A stretch of DNA of 64,000 bases from assembly GCF_019649055.1 (NCBI RefSeq), contig NW_026570258.1:930001-994000 (forward strand). Direction: 5' to 3'. This DNA comes from Paramacrobiotus metropolitanus. Lineage: Eukaryota; Tardigrada; Eutardigrada; Parachela; Macrobiotidae. Of this stretch, positions 45,000 through 57,546 are shown piece after piece; the stretch's first letter is position 1; every line of letters starts with the position of its first letter. The notes beneath the pieces are model-generated. The model searched no databases, was not told where the DNA came from, and worked only from the letters and a program-made list of their open reading frames with translations. The position numbers and the translations under genes were made by a program.

Positions 45000-47900
45000 C
45001 ACCATAGAGTTCCGTCAACTAAAAGTATGTATAAAAGATAAAACTTATTTTTGATTAGTTGAAGAAGAGCAGTGAAAAACCAGCGGTTGCGACGTGATAG
45101 CGATAGCAGTGCTGATGGAAGCAACGATGCACACCGACATCGCATGCTGTACTTACGGTGTTCACCACAATAGCAAGCACTGCATGGACCCGAGTACGCG
45201 CTTTGGATTTCCAAGAAATGATGATTAGTACTAACATTACATCTCTGGCGGCACTGGAAAGTCGAAGCGGCTGCTACTAACGGTTGACTGAGCGATTTAA
45301 TGTTAGCCGAGTACTTACATAAAATTGGCGTTAGCCGTGTATTGTACATAAAATAGCATAGAATACTAACACAAGTACTGGGCGCTGGCGGGAAGTTCGA
45401 ATGCAGACGATTAGAAGATAATAATGCGTGGTACCCAATCAGCGCGCGATGTGGTAGTTGTATGTACAATACTGTACATACGTACGTATGGTCCTAGCGC
45501 CTCGCAGCCGCACGTCGGTAGAAGTGTGAATGACAACATGAAGTCATGAACATTACACATTAATTTTTACACACCGTAGCAGGAGAGCTGTTTAAAAGGT
45601 ATGGGCTGCATATGGCAGCGGAAATCTACCCCAGTAAAAAGGGAAAAAAGAAAGGGAATTAAATGCGGTTTACTGGTTCACAACAAAAAAGCTTCGTTCA
45701 CTACAGAAAGTTTTCGCTCCGCGTTTCTTGTCGTCCGTGACTAGCTTAGGCGACTAATTTCGATTGACTCATTGTGCCACTACCAGGTCTGGAAGAAATC
45801 CAGATCACACTGGACAATGGTGGTTGGAGCACTCCACTTCTGACTTTGCATTGAACACTCAGCTTTGCCAAATAAACTACCATGGTCTGTGGTGTATTAG
45901 ATCAGTGCGTCTGCAAAAACATCCAATTGCAATTTGATCACATTTGAAACTGATTTACAAAGCAGTTAGAGTGCTAGAGAGACAATTTTAAACCGTGTTA
46001 TTAACATTAACTCCTAAATAATAGTGACACCAAGCAAAATGAGAAGCTTCTGTTGGAAAATCAGCGGTTATTTCAGTGTAAGTTGTCATCCTGGATCTGC
46101 CTACATAGTTTTCAAAGTGTGACCTTTTCAGATGATAATGTTGTCGTGCATACGTAATCCCGTGGAACAAACGCAGCACGCGTATCGTCTCAAGAGTGGA
46201 TGTATTGTGTGAGGCCAGCTGGATACGTAACTGCGGATATCCACCGCGAGCGGATCAGTGCGCGAGGAACCGACGCGAATTTTGGACAAGCGACAGAGCG
46301 GACAGGTAGGTGGTGGAGCGCTGTTGAAGCATGTGACCGCAAAGGAGGCCATCTTCTAATACAGCCGACTGTCTTGCTGTTCCCGTCGGTTGGGAGATAA
46401 ACATCGGCACTACACCGAATAGGGGAGGAGACAAAATGATGGCGATTGACTGTATTACCGGCAGCCAGCGTGAATGCAGTCGCTGCAGCATCACCTTCCG
46501 GTGGCGTGAGTGGTTGTTTTTGTGAAATGGACGGGGATTTATGAAATGATCCACGTGATGGTGATTCTGGAACCGATAGGAATTGCCTGGGAACCGACGA
46601 AGGTGGCTCTGGAAGCGATGAGTCAGAAACGGAACATGCGGATAAAGCAGTCGTAAAAGCGAATGGCCATTCGGTTCGACGACTAATGCCTGTGAACGCA
46701 TAATTTTTTCGTAGTTTTCTTTGGTCATCAATCTCAGTGATGAATATACGAAACTTTTAACAGGCAGTAGCCATCAAAATACAATAAGGGGCAAACTCGG
46801 GCTCACATGCCATATACGCACCATATATATGCCGTATATACGAGGTATATACAGTATGTTATTATTTATTTATTATGGCATATATATGCCAACCGGGCAA
46901 CGCCGCTTCCGTATTCGGAACCATGGAAGGAGCGGCAGCGTTAAATGAACTTTTTTTTTGAGTGACAAGAACTGTTTTCGATTTTTAATTGTATTCGTGT
47001 TCTGTGAAATAAAAATCGCATCATTCATATCTGTTATACATGTATATTTCCCACTTTAAGTTCTGACACCATAACGGTTGAAATTGTGAAATTCGAATTA
47101 TCAGAAAATGTGCAATGCCGATATACCATCAGATTTCCTTTACTAAAAGGTGACTTTCTCGTAATTAAGAGTTGCCGTGAAGTGATAAATACACTGATTG
47201 AAACTTTTTGTTCGTAGTTTAGTTGAGGCGGGGAAAACTCTCGCGCGCAGTCATTTCGTATAATAATAATAGCTGCCAAAGTTTGTACGTATTAGCCAAA
47301 CGTGACGAGATTTACGACGGCCGAGTGGTTCGAGTAGAAGTATCGTAGTGCAATGGTTTCAGCTGCTGCAAAGTATTGAACAGTGAACAATTACGCCTGA
47401 TTGTGAAAAGCATATAGTCAATACTTACGTGTGTACTGTTATTTAATAATAATTCTAACATAAAACCCAACCACTTTTTTTGTCCCAGACGTCTTGGTTT
47501 TTACAGCTGTCGTGCATAATGACGAAAACCTTTAATGACTGCAAACATAAATATTTTGGGAAAAATCGCTAGCTCACCGCAGGAAAGAAGCAGCAGCAGC
47601 TAAGCAGAAAAACTACTATAGCAAAAAAAAACTGGAAATCTGAAAAGACTGGAGAGATAAAAATTTTGGGAAAAACCTGTACCTCACTATATTAGCTATA
47701 CCTTTTATATACGGCATTTATCGGTACGAAGCTCCTGTGATTCTATCTGCAGTTACGAATTAGGCAATCACATCACCTGTAATAAAGGGCCATTTCAGAT
47801 GAGAACTTTACGTGCTTTACGCACTAAATGCATCGTGCAAAGTTTTTCTTGCGCGTTGGATCACAGGCTAATAAAATAGCCACGATGGTTCGCACAAGAA

Positions 47901-48847
47901 GAGCTACAGAAGAGAAAAACCTTATTATACATTAACACAGTATTGCAGGCGTGGTTGTTTTGCATTTTTATTAAATTTAGGCTTTTGAGCGATTTATCTG
48001 CATCGACATGGCGCAATAGGGGGCTATCTTATCGGAAACCCGGCGGCAGCCTTTTCGGCACCATATGTAACTGGTCACTGCAAATATACTAAAGGAGCAA
48101 TTTTATCGTTTCCGTATACCATGTATGTGTCATTGTGTAAGAATGCATTGTGGCCAGTGTTTTATTACCTGATAAATTCCCCGGGTTATCGCATTTCAAA
48201 CAACTGCTTGTTCAACACATTCCATTGTTGCAGTATTTCGAGGCAAATACACTTTAATACAGTAGATCCCAAGAACTGACAATCAAAGTGGATTATACGT
48301 GATTAAACGCGTTTGAACAGGAACAGTGTAATTCCCTTCGTGGCCGACAAACTCCGCCCTGCGGCGCGCCGATTTGCCGGCTGTCAATCCGGCCGTTTAT
48401 GATTAAAACAGATGCGGCTTGGGCGTCTGTTGTTGCATTTCGATATTTCTTCGTGCCGTTTTTCTGTTCCGGTCTTTTCTCTCTCTCCACTCAATTTATA
48501 TGATATTTTAACTCACTAATATCATCGACATAATTTTATTTTTAAAATTATTTCCGATTTGTTCTGAGTTTATTCACGCCGGATTTTTTTTATGTACTTA
48601 TGCAGCGCGCTCTCACTGCGACAATTTTTAATTACAGTCGCGAATTTTTAACGTTTCTTTTTATTCTTAATCACGATTAAACTATCGCTACATCCGCGGA
48701 TTAAAAATAAATCGCAATATGGTATAGTGGAGTTTTTCCTCGTCGATTATTTTTTTCGCACGTCCGCTCGATTGGAAACCGGAAGTGGTCCGCAGAGGAA
48801 ATATTGTTCCATTGGAGCGTGCATAATTCTAATCCCTGGGAAGAATA
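45000..48847. other. Intergenic / 5' region of the growth-factor gene
   Basis: No gene assigned. One minus-strand frame at about 46202-46710 stays open for roughly 170 codons without an ATG and is Pro/Ser-rich (see findings). AT-rich TATA tracts lie at 46800-46890. The promoter and 5' UTR of the PDGF/VEGF-like gene should be in the last kilobase. Confidence 0.4.
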
Positions 48848-51800
48848 ATGATAGCCAATAAAATGTTCCTGCCGCTGGTCATACTGTCCTATTTATGTGT
48901 GCTATCGAACGGTAGCGCGGGTATCCGCGCCATCAACGCCGATATTATCTTGCGGGATATGCCCATGCAGGATGAATCAGCGGCCACCGGTAGTGCGTGC
49001 TGTGCAGCGCCTGTCTCTGACTCACCCAAGGTAAACACGGGTTTTTATTACGCCGGCGCGGGTGCTACATTTAAAAATTGATATTCTGCGGTAAACTTCA
49101 AGTGATGCGGGTTGAGCGCACTTCAGCGCAAAGGAGTGGCATACATAAAATTCGGTAACGATTTATGATGTAATAACTATCTGATGCCGGGTTTTCGTCG
49201 AACAAAATTAAAAATCGATTTACCTTTTTTGTTAATACAGCCAGTTTTTTAGTGATATTTAATTTGCAATTTATTAACCAATGATAATTGTTAGTTAATA
49301 AATGACCGATATACTATTTCGTTTGTTTATTCTTTATTTATTTTATTCCGTTGTATTGCTCGAATAATTTGGTAAGTTTCCAAAGTTGGTGTTTCTGTCA
49401 GTTAACTCAGTCTCCCAATAAAACTAAACTTTTTTCTGTATTTTGTCTATCGGCGAAAGCCGGTCTTAAGCGTGATTTTTTCCTAATCTGTATCGGTCAT
49501 TCACTCTAGTGTTTTGGTACAAAGACGTTTCTTTGAACTTAATTTTCAAAAACAGCTGTAAACGTGACAATCCCTTATCAGCTGTGGCCGAAGAAAAACC
49601 AGTTTTTTATATGTACCGATAATTATCATGACGTTAAACGTCGTCAAACGTGACAAAGTGGTCATTCTGTTTGACCATGTCTGTAATACAAACTTCCGGC
49701 AATAACCATGTTATTTTGTTTACTCTTCTTCGATTTCTGCGCTAGTTGCAGCCTGTTGAAAAATACTTGTAATTAAATTATTATCAATATTTTTGAATAA
49801 AGTAAATTAAAATTTAACGAAAAATGTATAAAAAATAAAAAAATAGTAAATTAAAGTTTAACTGCAGTGATATATGTATATCACTGCAGTTAAATTCATT
49901 AACTTTAACATGTAACCACGGAAAAATAAATCTCAAATAATTTGCGCCGTATATGCAAACTATTACGTGATTATATTTTCGAATTTTTATTATGTATTTC
50001 TCTGATTTTTAACAGATCCCCAGCAGCGCATTATGGGAGCTGTCACAAATGACCAACGAGGATTTTGTGAAGAAATACAGTCCCGATGAAGAGACCATGC
50101 CGCCGCCTCCGGGCAACGGCCTGGTGGTAATCCAGGCGGCAGAACGGATGGGGGTACCAGCAGCCCTTCCGCCGGCCACCCGGATGCGGGAGTCGTTTAC
50201 GGCTGAACTGATTCCTGATGAGAAATTCGTTAATCTCGATAATCATTCACCGCATTATCTCATGGCGGCCAGCGGCGACCAGGAGCCACCAGCAACCAAC
50301 TTCCGGTTCAGTCGTATTTTGACGGTCAACGCACGTACGTGATTAATGGATATCAATATACCCATATTTAAGAACTGGTGAAATGGACTAGATATTTTTA
50401 ATTATGGCCAAGGTTTGCGTTGCTATAAACTGAAGTTTAAAAATTTAATTGCTGAAGTTTTTTAATTGTTGAAATTTCTTATTCGTTAAAACTATTATTT
50501 ACTGCAAAAATTTTAAATTAAAAATTTAATTTCTAAATTGGTAAATGACAACGAAAAATTATTCGTGACCAAGCAAAACTGGAATCTAAATGTTTAAAAT
50601 AACAAAAAAAATAAACAAGTATAAATAAAATAGTAAAACAATTCCGTTATCGGTGGGTGTACATGCTTTATTGCGTTTGTTTACAGCGGCAGTGGAAATC
50701 GTTCAAATGGCGGATAATGCGCGTTGTGTTCCTAACGATGGTAAGCGAAGATGAACTTTTGATATTAGCTCAATACAGAATAAGTTTTTTTTCGAAAATT
50801 TTTTAATTAAAAATAAAATTTTTTAACTAAAACTAAAATATGAAAACGAGGTAAGATTTTTTTAAGTGCATAAAAATTAAAATTAGATTTGAAGATTCCT
50901 GCTGATGGTTTTTGATGCGCACTTTGTCCTGTGATATCAGAACAGAATTCATTTTTGTTACCGGTCATGTGTTGTGTGATGCGCACATCGGACTGCCTTG
51001 AGTGCGGATATAAACGCTGTAATATCGATCAGACTGATTAATGCGCCGTAGATTCGCCGGTGTCATCATCGGCTAAAGGTCAACTTCATCAACCACATAT
51101 ATATGCAGTGCTATATACATACGTACTGGATACACATATATAGCGGCTGTGTCTAATTTATTATATTTGTTGACGTGTTGACAGCGGTGGTGCCATTGCC
51201 GAAACCAAACAACCATTCCCTGGTGATTTATCCACAGTGTACCACGGTTAAACAATGCGGCGGATGTTGCGGTGACTCAGGACTGGTGTGTAAACCAACG
51301 GCCCGGCAAAACATTAAACGGAAGGTTGGTGCCGCAAATATCAGAAGGTTTAATTTTGTCGTCATCAATGTACATGTTTGTTTATTTCCTGGCTTTGGAT
51401 CATAACAGATATTTACTCTTGATCTCATGTTTTCAATTCAGAAAACCGTGGTTTATTAAGTTACATATTTACGTAATATTATTTGCTGAAAGAAACTTAC
51501 AATAAAAAGCAGCCTTGCTTCCTATCCGCATCAAAAATTTTTATGTTTGAGTTGTGGGAATGGGAAAAATATTCAGAAACAAATATGTTATTCAGGAACA
51601 TCATTATATTATTTAAAACAGATTGTTATTATCAGAAATTTATACGTTAGTTTGAGAAATAGGAAAAATATTCTGAGATGATTAAAGTATTCAGAAACAT
51701 TATCGCAATATTTAGAAAAATAGCAATAGTGCCAGAAATTTAGGCGTTAAAGTTGAGAAAATCGGAAGGTACGTTTCCAGAAATAAAATGTTTCCTGTGG

Positions 51801-53326
51801 CCCAGAATTAGGAATAAACGAAAAAGGAATTTTCGAAAAACATTATCTTGAATCATTATGTAATTTTAAAAAAATTATATTTATCAGAAACTTAAACGTT
51901 AGAATTTGTGTGAATCGGAAAAAGGTTCCGAAAAAATTTAATCGATATACTAAAAATAAATAATTATAGTAATTCCAAATTTGATCTATTAATTCAGCTG
52001 ACTAGATAATTTTGTGGAAATGACTGTAATTTGCAATAATAATACAGGCTTCGCATTTGGCCTACATAAACGGACGTTTGCGCGTGGTGGACAGCAACGT
52101 GGTAGTGTCGCTGGAGGAGCACACGGAGTGCGCGTGCGTATGCCGGCAGAACGCCAGCGACTGTCATGTCAATCAGGTGTACGAGGCCGCCAGCTGTCGT
52201 TGTACCTGTCGCAATCCGGAAAAGGCCGCTAACTGCGGTCCCAACCGCATCTGGGACGCGGAGCGCTGCGAATGCAAATGTCCCAACTCTAGCGGTACCT
52301 GTCCCGTCGGTTTCTTCTTTGAATCCGGTTTCTTCTGCTCGTAAGTCTGATATTTCCGTTTTGGTACTGAAAGGGACAGATTGTTGTTCTGACGTTTAGA
52401 AATACTGGAACAGCCATACCGCAGAGTTGTAGCTTTATTTCAAAATCCCTTATTATCGTTTTCATTTTTAAAAGGCTTTTTATATGCTTTTAATATTTAT
52501 AGATATGTACTTCCACGTTAAATTTGTAAATTTGTTTCAAAATAAATAATAACTTGAAAAAAACTTACTAACCACGTTTATACATATTTGTACGAAAGTT
52601 ACAAGCAGTTGTGCTGCGCGATTCATTAATCGGGGATTCTCAGTATATCTGTGCACAATTCTTACTCGTACATGTGAATATTTTTAGCACAAATAATCTG
52701 GCTGAATCAGTTTTGTGAATCTTCAAGAAATGCTCGTACCGTTCGCTACATTTTTGTTAAATCTTCGCTTCTTTGAATAAAAATGAAAATAATTTTTCTT
52801 AATAACTTAAGAATTTTTATTGTTTTATCAGTTTTCTGGGTGGATCTGACGTTTAACTTTAGCAAATGGCCTTAATTGTACTAGATAATGTATATCCAGG
52901 CACATAATTTATATTAAAAATTAATTGGTCCAATTATTAATGTTTTCCGTAAAGTATACACAAAAAACATTATAATAATTTATCTTTCCATTACTGCTTT
53001 TGTATACCGGTACCGACATCATAAGCAAAAAAAGTTGATACAACAATATTTTTAAAAAAATTTCTTATGTGTTTGCTTTACATATCCATATATGCAGCAA
53101 AGAATCCAGAAACATATCCGTAGTTTCCAGTTTCTGCAGACCATGTCTTTTTCTCTTTGCCAGATGTTTACCGAACAGTGGCTACCGGCAGAGCAAATCC
53201 GCGGCCGCCGTCAGCCATGCGCTAAGCCCAGCATGGACGAACCCGTCAGTCATGTCGTCAACGCCAGCTGACGGTGTCCGTCAGGATGCCGGCTTTATAC
53301 CGCGCCGTAAACTGCGCAACGGCTAA
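48848..53326 (+). CDS. PDGF/VEGF-family growth factor (PVF-like)
   Basis: Six exons: 48848-49030, 50016-50334, 50687-50740, 51185-51324, 52048-52340, 53164-53326. They give 1152 nt, 383 aa, with all phases fitting. Exon 1 has a signal peptide (MFLPLVILSYLCVLSNGSAG). Exon 2 is a Pro-rich propeptide-like region. Exons 3-5 carry the cystine-knot domain: ARCVPN, then PQCTTVKQCGGCCGDSGLVC, the PDGF/VEGF signature with its paired cysteines. Exon 5 continues into CXCXC repeats (ECACVC, CRCTC, CECKC), as in VEGF-C/D and insect PVFs. Exon 6 is a basic Ser/Arg-rich tail (PRRKLRNG). Members are secreted dimers that activate receptor tyrosine kinases. Introns 1, 4 and 5 are long. Orthology within the family is not settled here. 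Confidence 0.93.
49857..49894. repeat. Perfect 38-bp palindrome in intron 1 of the growth-factor gene
   Basis: Arms TTTAACTGCAGTGATATA and its exact reverse complement meet at a 2-nt centre (TG). Could extrude a cruciform or be a dimeric protein site; function unknown. Confidence 0.85.
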
Positions 53327-53606
53327 ACACCCGGCTGCATACGTGGGGTGATTCCATTTCCAAATGTCGGATCCAGGGAATTATGTTGATCCGTTAAATA
53401 CCCTGTCAAACGTTTGTGCGACCGCGCTTGCACGCACCGCTTGCACCCTGTGCCGTACAAGGGTGTTCCTTTCATTCACGCTGACCTCATTGGGTTCGTA
53501 ATCTGGACATTACGGCTCAGTATTTTTTGTTACTTTCGCGGGTTCTTGCTGGCTAAGAATCACATATGGGCAGCTGCTTTTTTTGGCTTTCTTGAAGGGC
53601 GCGAAA

Positions 53607-53771
53607 ATGTTATTAATTTTGGGGGCTTTTTTATTTGCGGCTTATGCTGGCCGGTGTTTTTTTATTGGCATGCTTTTGACTATTCAGATCATTGGAAACG
53701 ATTTGTGTCGCGGAATTTTATGTTACGATTATGAAAAATACTATCCGAAAGAATGCAAAACCGTACAGTAA
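53607..53771 (+). CDS. Possible small secreted Cys peptide
   Basis: A 54-aa frame beginning with a convincing signal peptide (MLLILGAFLFAAYAG), followed by a short tail with four cysteines (RCFF, DLCRGILC, KECKTVQ). Alternatively a 37-nt intron (donor near 53654, acceptor TTTTGACTATTCAG) would join the signal peptide to a longer Thr/Lys-rich frame ending near 53877. No relatives seen, and single-exon ORFs this short occur by chance. Confidence 0.3.
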   Translation: MLLILGAFLFAAYAGRCFFIGMLLTIQIIGNDLCRGILCYDYEKYYPKECKTVQ

Positions 53772-53845
53772 AACTAGTACATGTTTTGGTACAAAGTGCA
53801 CTTCTAATACCGCACGGTTTGTCACCGAAAAACCAACCCAGATAT

Positions 53846-54592
53846 CAAGGGAAGCGACCCGGTATTGTACATGGTAGTAGATTGTACGTACCTAACTCGT
53901 TTAAATGCAGAAAAACCTTCACTTTCGTGCACTCCGATACACGTTTTTGCTTTGTTTTATGACATTTTGTAGCCAGATGATGGGTATACGTAGGCGTGAA
54001 ATCATTTGTTCGCGCAACATCCGGTTCGGAAGTTTTGGCTACACGAAAATTCGATAAAGTTTAAATGTATTGAGGTGCAATAAAAGTCTCAATATTTGCA
54101 GATCTGCTTTAAGTTTCGCGTATAAGCGCACGTGAACATGAAGATCGTTTTTGCACCGAACGACTACATATTACAGTATTTTTCAAATTTTAAAAAGAAT
54201 TTTAACATTTTAAAAAATGATGCAGCTCTAGCTTGGTCTACTAAAAACGATCTTCATTCATACGAGTACCGCATACGTGCATTTATGTACAGACTACAAA
54301 GTTTACAGAAAAGCGGTTCATAATAAGACTTTTAGTACACCTGAATGCATTTAAAAATTTTGGAGTGTTCTAACAGAAACAGCCATAACTTCCGAACCGG
54401 ATGTTGCGCGCACAAATAGTTTTCACGCCTCTGTATTCGCTTAAGCTTCCGTGATTTTTTTGCTGTTGTACACAAATCATCTGGCTACAGAATGTCATAA
54501 AACAAAGCAAAAAAGTGTTTGGGAGTGCGAAAAAGTGAAAGTTTCCTTGCAAGTACACGAATCTGGTACCATCTACCGGGCGCTTCCCTTAA
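53846..54592. repeat. Foldback element FB2, about 750 bp
   Basis: Imperfect inverted repeat. Left-arm sequences such as TTTTGCTTTGTTTTATGACA, GCAACATCCGGTTCGGAAGT and ATGAAGATCGTTTTT return in reverse complement in the right arm. Arms are about 310-350 bp around a centre near 54200, about 70-80% alike by eye. No coding capacity was seen. It shares arm sequence with FB1 at 42.3 kb, so it is a repeat family. Confidence 0.8.
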
Positions 54593-54919
54593 ATGAATTT
54601 TATGAATGCAGTCTGTGTTAATACGCGGTTTGGGCCCGTGTAGTAAGCTAAATTCGGAGCGTGAATGTAAGAATCCGGTGAGGTACAGCACGGACCGAGT
54701 CACGCCTAGTAGAATAATGCAATATCACCGTTTTGATCTGACCGTAAATAATCTACGTAAAGTTTACGGAAGCCTAATGCACGAATAAAGAACTTGGGCA
54801 AATGTTCAAAACTGCAGACCGTGTACGTAATACGCAGACGTCATATGTAACGTTTATAGCGCTACAAATCGTAAGCCAGATATATTACATATCGGTTCGT
54901 TAATAGAGAACTCAGTTTG

Positions 54920-55530
54920 GTTAACATTCATGTCCTCTACTCCCAATGGAATCGGCTGTGCACAATCGATGGGGACTTGGTCACTCAGGTAATAAGTTGT
55001 ATCCAAAGCTAGGGGCAACCATGACATACGCTCCGCTGTTCGTTATTGCTGGCGAAAATTTAGCGATATTATTGTGGTTATCCCACCATCGTCGAAAACA
55101 GAGCCAATTCGCAACTGCAGTGCAGGTGAAACAGATAATTGCGCATCCGCTGCGTGAACCCAAGCGACCGCAGCCACCAGTCACCGCCAGCCTGCTGTTC
55201 CGCGAGTATGCAACGTTTTCACAGAAAATTGCAATGAGACAAAAATTAGCGACGGCAGATCGTTAAAGGTGCCGTCCTCCCGTGTCTAAATCGTCGTATT
55301 CCAGAACACAATCTGCCTCAGCTTCTGCGACCTTTCAAAATCCGTTTTCCGGATTTCGAGAGCGGAGTATCCCGAAACCATAACCTCAATAAAGTTCGCC
55401 AAATATACAGTAGGTCACGCAGCTTTGCAGTGGCTCGTTTCGAATCTTCGTACAAGTTTACATTAACGATGCGCTTGCGGTGCGCAATGTGACGCTCTGC
55501 CATTTTTTTATTAGCAGGTAGCAAGCATGT
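54920..55530 (-). pseudogene. Broken copy of the secreted LRR-protein family
   Basis: Reverse-strand similarity to the LRR gene at 59619-60532 runs along the whole piece. Matching stretches include EDSKRATAKLRDL against EDAERGTAKLRDL, FRRWWDNHNNIAKFSPA against FRRWWNSNNTVRFSPA, and VPIDCAQPIP and NVNQTEFS near the end. They fall in three different frames. A TAG interrupts the segment equivalent to TIQTLEEGSF, and a TGA the one equivalent to GDWWLRP. No start or signal exon was found. It is separated from its intact relatives by the palindrome. Confidence 0.8.
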
Positions 55531-55957
55531 AAACCCTACGTTCAGATTTAGTTGTAAGCGGCTGCATGCGACTTACGCAGATCCGACTTAGTTTAAGCGT
55601 CGAATATTTCAGCCTAATGAAAAATATGGGAAAGTAAGTTTCTTTACAGTGTAACGCTTTTCGGCGGCTTTTGGAACGCTCGCTGCCCACACGACTCTGT
55701 AAGAGCAGTGTAACAAGTTTCACAAATCGTGGTTACTGCAGCTTTTTGAACATTTGCCATTTAGAGTGCAACAGCTAATTTATAGTTCAGTCCAAGACCG
55801 TAATCATAAAAAGCGAGTAGGTTCTGAAAATTTCTACAGTTGAAAATCAACTATTACGGAGCGTGATCATATTCAAAAAAATCCAGATATCGAAACTGCA
55901 TAGTTAAAATGCATAAGGTGTGGATTATAACAAATTATGTAGAAGACCGTTAAATCA

Positions 55958-57484
55958 AATTGTTCGATATCGATTCGCTGACGAGCCAACTAAGTTTTAC
56001 AGAACTTGTTTTTGTTGGGATTTTCCGGACGCGGCTTGTACGCGTAGCCCCAACCGGTCCAGAAGCATTCGGATCCTTCCCATGCCCAGTTGCAACATTT
56101 GGGGGGTGCCGGTTTTGGTTTCGGGGGCCAAGCATCAGCTGCACCAGTCATCGCTTGCACAAGCAACTGTAATACGCGAATCGTAAAACGGTTTTAACAA
56201 TTATATTTATTTGCTTGTTCATTACATACCAAACCCAGCAAAATTCCAGCCATGGAGACCTTTCCCATCGGTGAATGCATATTCGCAGTACGGAAATCTG
56301 CGTCGGAACACTTACTCTAGCGTAGAAAATATCAAGTTTGTGTAAAAGAAAGATCTTAAAAAGGTTTTGTCTTCGTCATAAAGAACAAATTACTTAAAAT
56401 TCAAAATAAATGTTGTATTACTAAAACATTTAGTACATTTAACTGCTTCACAAGGTATATTATAAGTTATTCTGGCCTTTAGCAGTACTCGTACAGAACG
56501 ACAACAATATCGCCTCTTACTTACCCGAACAATACAGGCAGAAACAGCACAACGGTAACCAACAGTGCGTATTTGGAAGACGCAGTTAAAACGATGGATA
56601 ACTTCTGTTTACAGTATTTTAATCGAGTTAAACACTGCGAAGGTACAGAAAGCATGTAATGGACAGACAAAGCCAGCCCGATTTCTTTTATACAGATTTC
56701 GGCAGCTGTTTCTGTGCGCTTTGAGCTCGCACATTCAAGGAGGTGGCCTTGATTTCCAGTAGTCGGATCCCTCGATCACCTGGAAATTTATTCGTCAAGT
56801 GGCAGAGGTTCCGACATGAGCTGCTTGATGCTGTTTTTGCACTTGAACAAAGCAAAGATATTCTGACTTGTTGCTGACTGCCGCAGAATCGCTGATGCTA
56901 AAATCGCCATTACGTAGAACCATTCTTTGCAAACACTTGAAAAGTATAAGCAACTGCAGATCGTAGAATATTGCAGGCGAATGCAGCTTTTCCCTTAAAC
57001 TAGTTGTGCATGAGCGCAAATTTTGCAGAACCGGAAGCCTAGCTGCCACGAAAAAGTTTTTCCAGGTAAACAGTAAACAGGCTTATGCAGGATTAACCAT
57101 CTTAATATACTGCAATAAAACTAAAGGGAAAAGTTGGATGCGTTTTTAGGCACCCCGTTCCCACCAGCATATATTATGGGCATTATAGACACACCTTTTC
57201 GCACCCTGTTCAATGTGTTCATAGGCACCTTTTTTAATTTAAGTCAGCAAGTATCAGCAAAAACAATAAATTGCTGCGGCTTCGCCTCCGCTAATTCATA
57301 TGGTCCACTACCGGTTTAAAAGATAAATTTCTTTTAACTCAGTACTCTAGTTACTGTATTAACTGCAATAGCAGTTATTGTAAAATTTATTAAAGTAGGA
57401 CTTGAAATCGGGCTGTTGATGTCTCCATACCAACTAGTAGCTGGCAACTACCACCATTGTCCAGTGCGCGAAATCGCTAAGTGA
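55958..57484. repeat. Palindrome, left arm (1527 bp)
   Basis: Position x pairs with 115031-x in the right arm. The stretches I compared are identical except two C/T differences close to the centre (about 57430 and 57441). The arm ends abruptly at AATTGTTCGATATCG on the outside. Confidence 0.95.
55990..56268 (-). CDS. Small secreted Trp/Cys-rich peptide, left palindrome copy
   Basis: Mirror image of the gene at 58763-59041 with identical sequence. Exons (minus) are 56230-56268 and 55990-56166, giving 71 aa. Signal peptide, Pro/Lys linker and four-cysteine, Trp-rich core are as described for the right copy. Transcribed away from the palindrome centre, so the two copies are divergent with about 2.5 kb between their starts. 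Confidence 0.6.
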
Positions 57485-57546
57485 CTCTCCTACTTAAAAA
57501 TTATCAACTGATACAACACATGCAGTGGGAAACGGTAGCACCTCGG
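57485..57546. other. Palindrome spacer, 62 bp
   Basis: Non-symmetric centre between the two arms. The preceding arm end reads GCGCGAAATCGCTAAGTGA, which is mirrored at 57547. No feature recognised in the spacer. Confidence 0.9.

Noticed and set aside
46790-46900. TATA-rich tract that looks like a microsatellite or promoter
   Set aside because: Irregular AT-rich text without a repeat unit or a gene placed to use it.
47318-47350. tRNA-like GGCCGAGTGGTTCGAG
   Set aside because: No B box downstream and no acceptor stem.
57134-57319. 61-aa ORF mirrored in both palindrome arms (also at 57712-57897)
   Set aside because: Mirroring follows from the palindrome and is not evidence of coding; no signal peptide, splice sites or domain.
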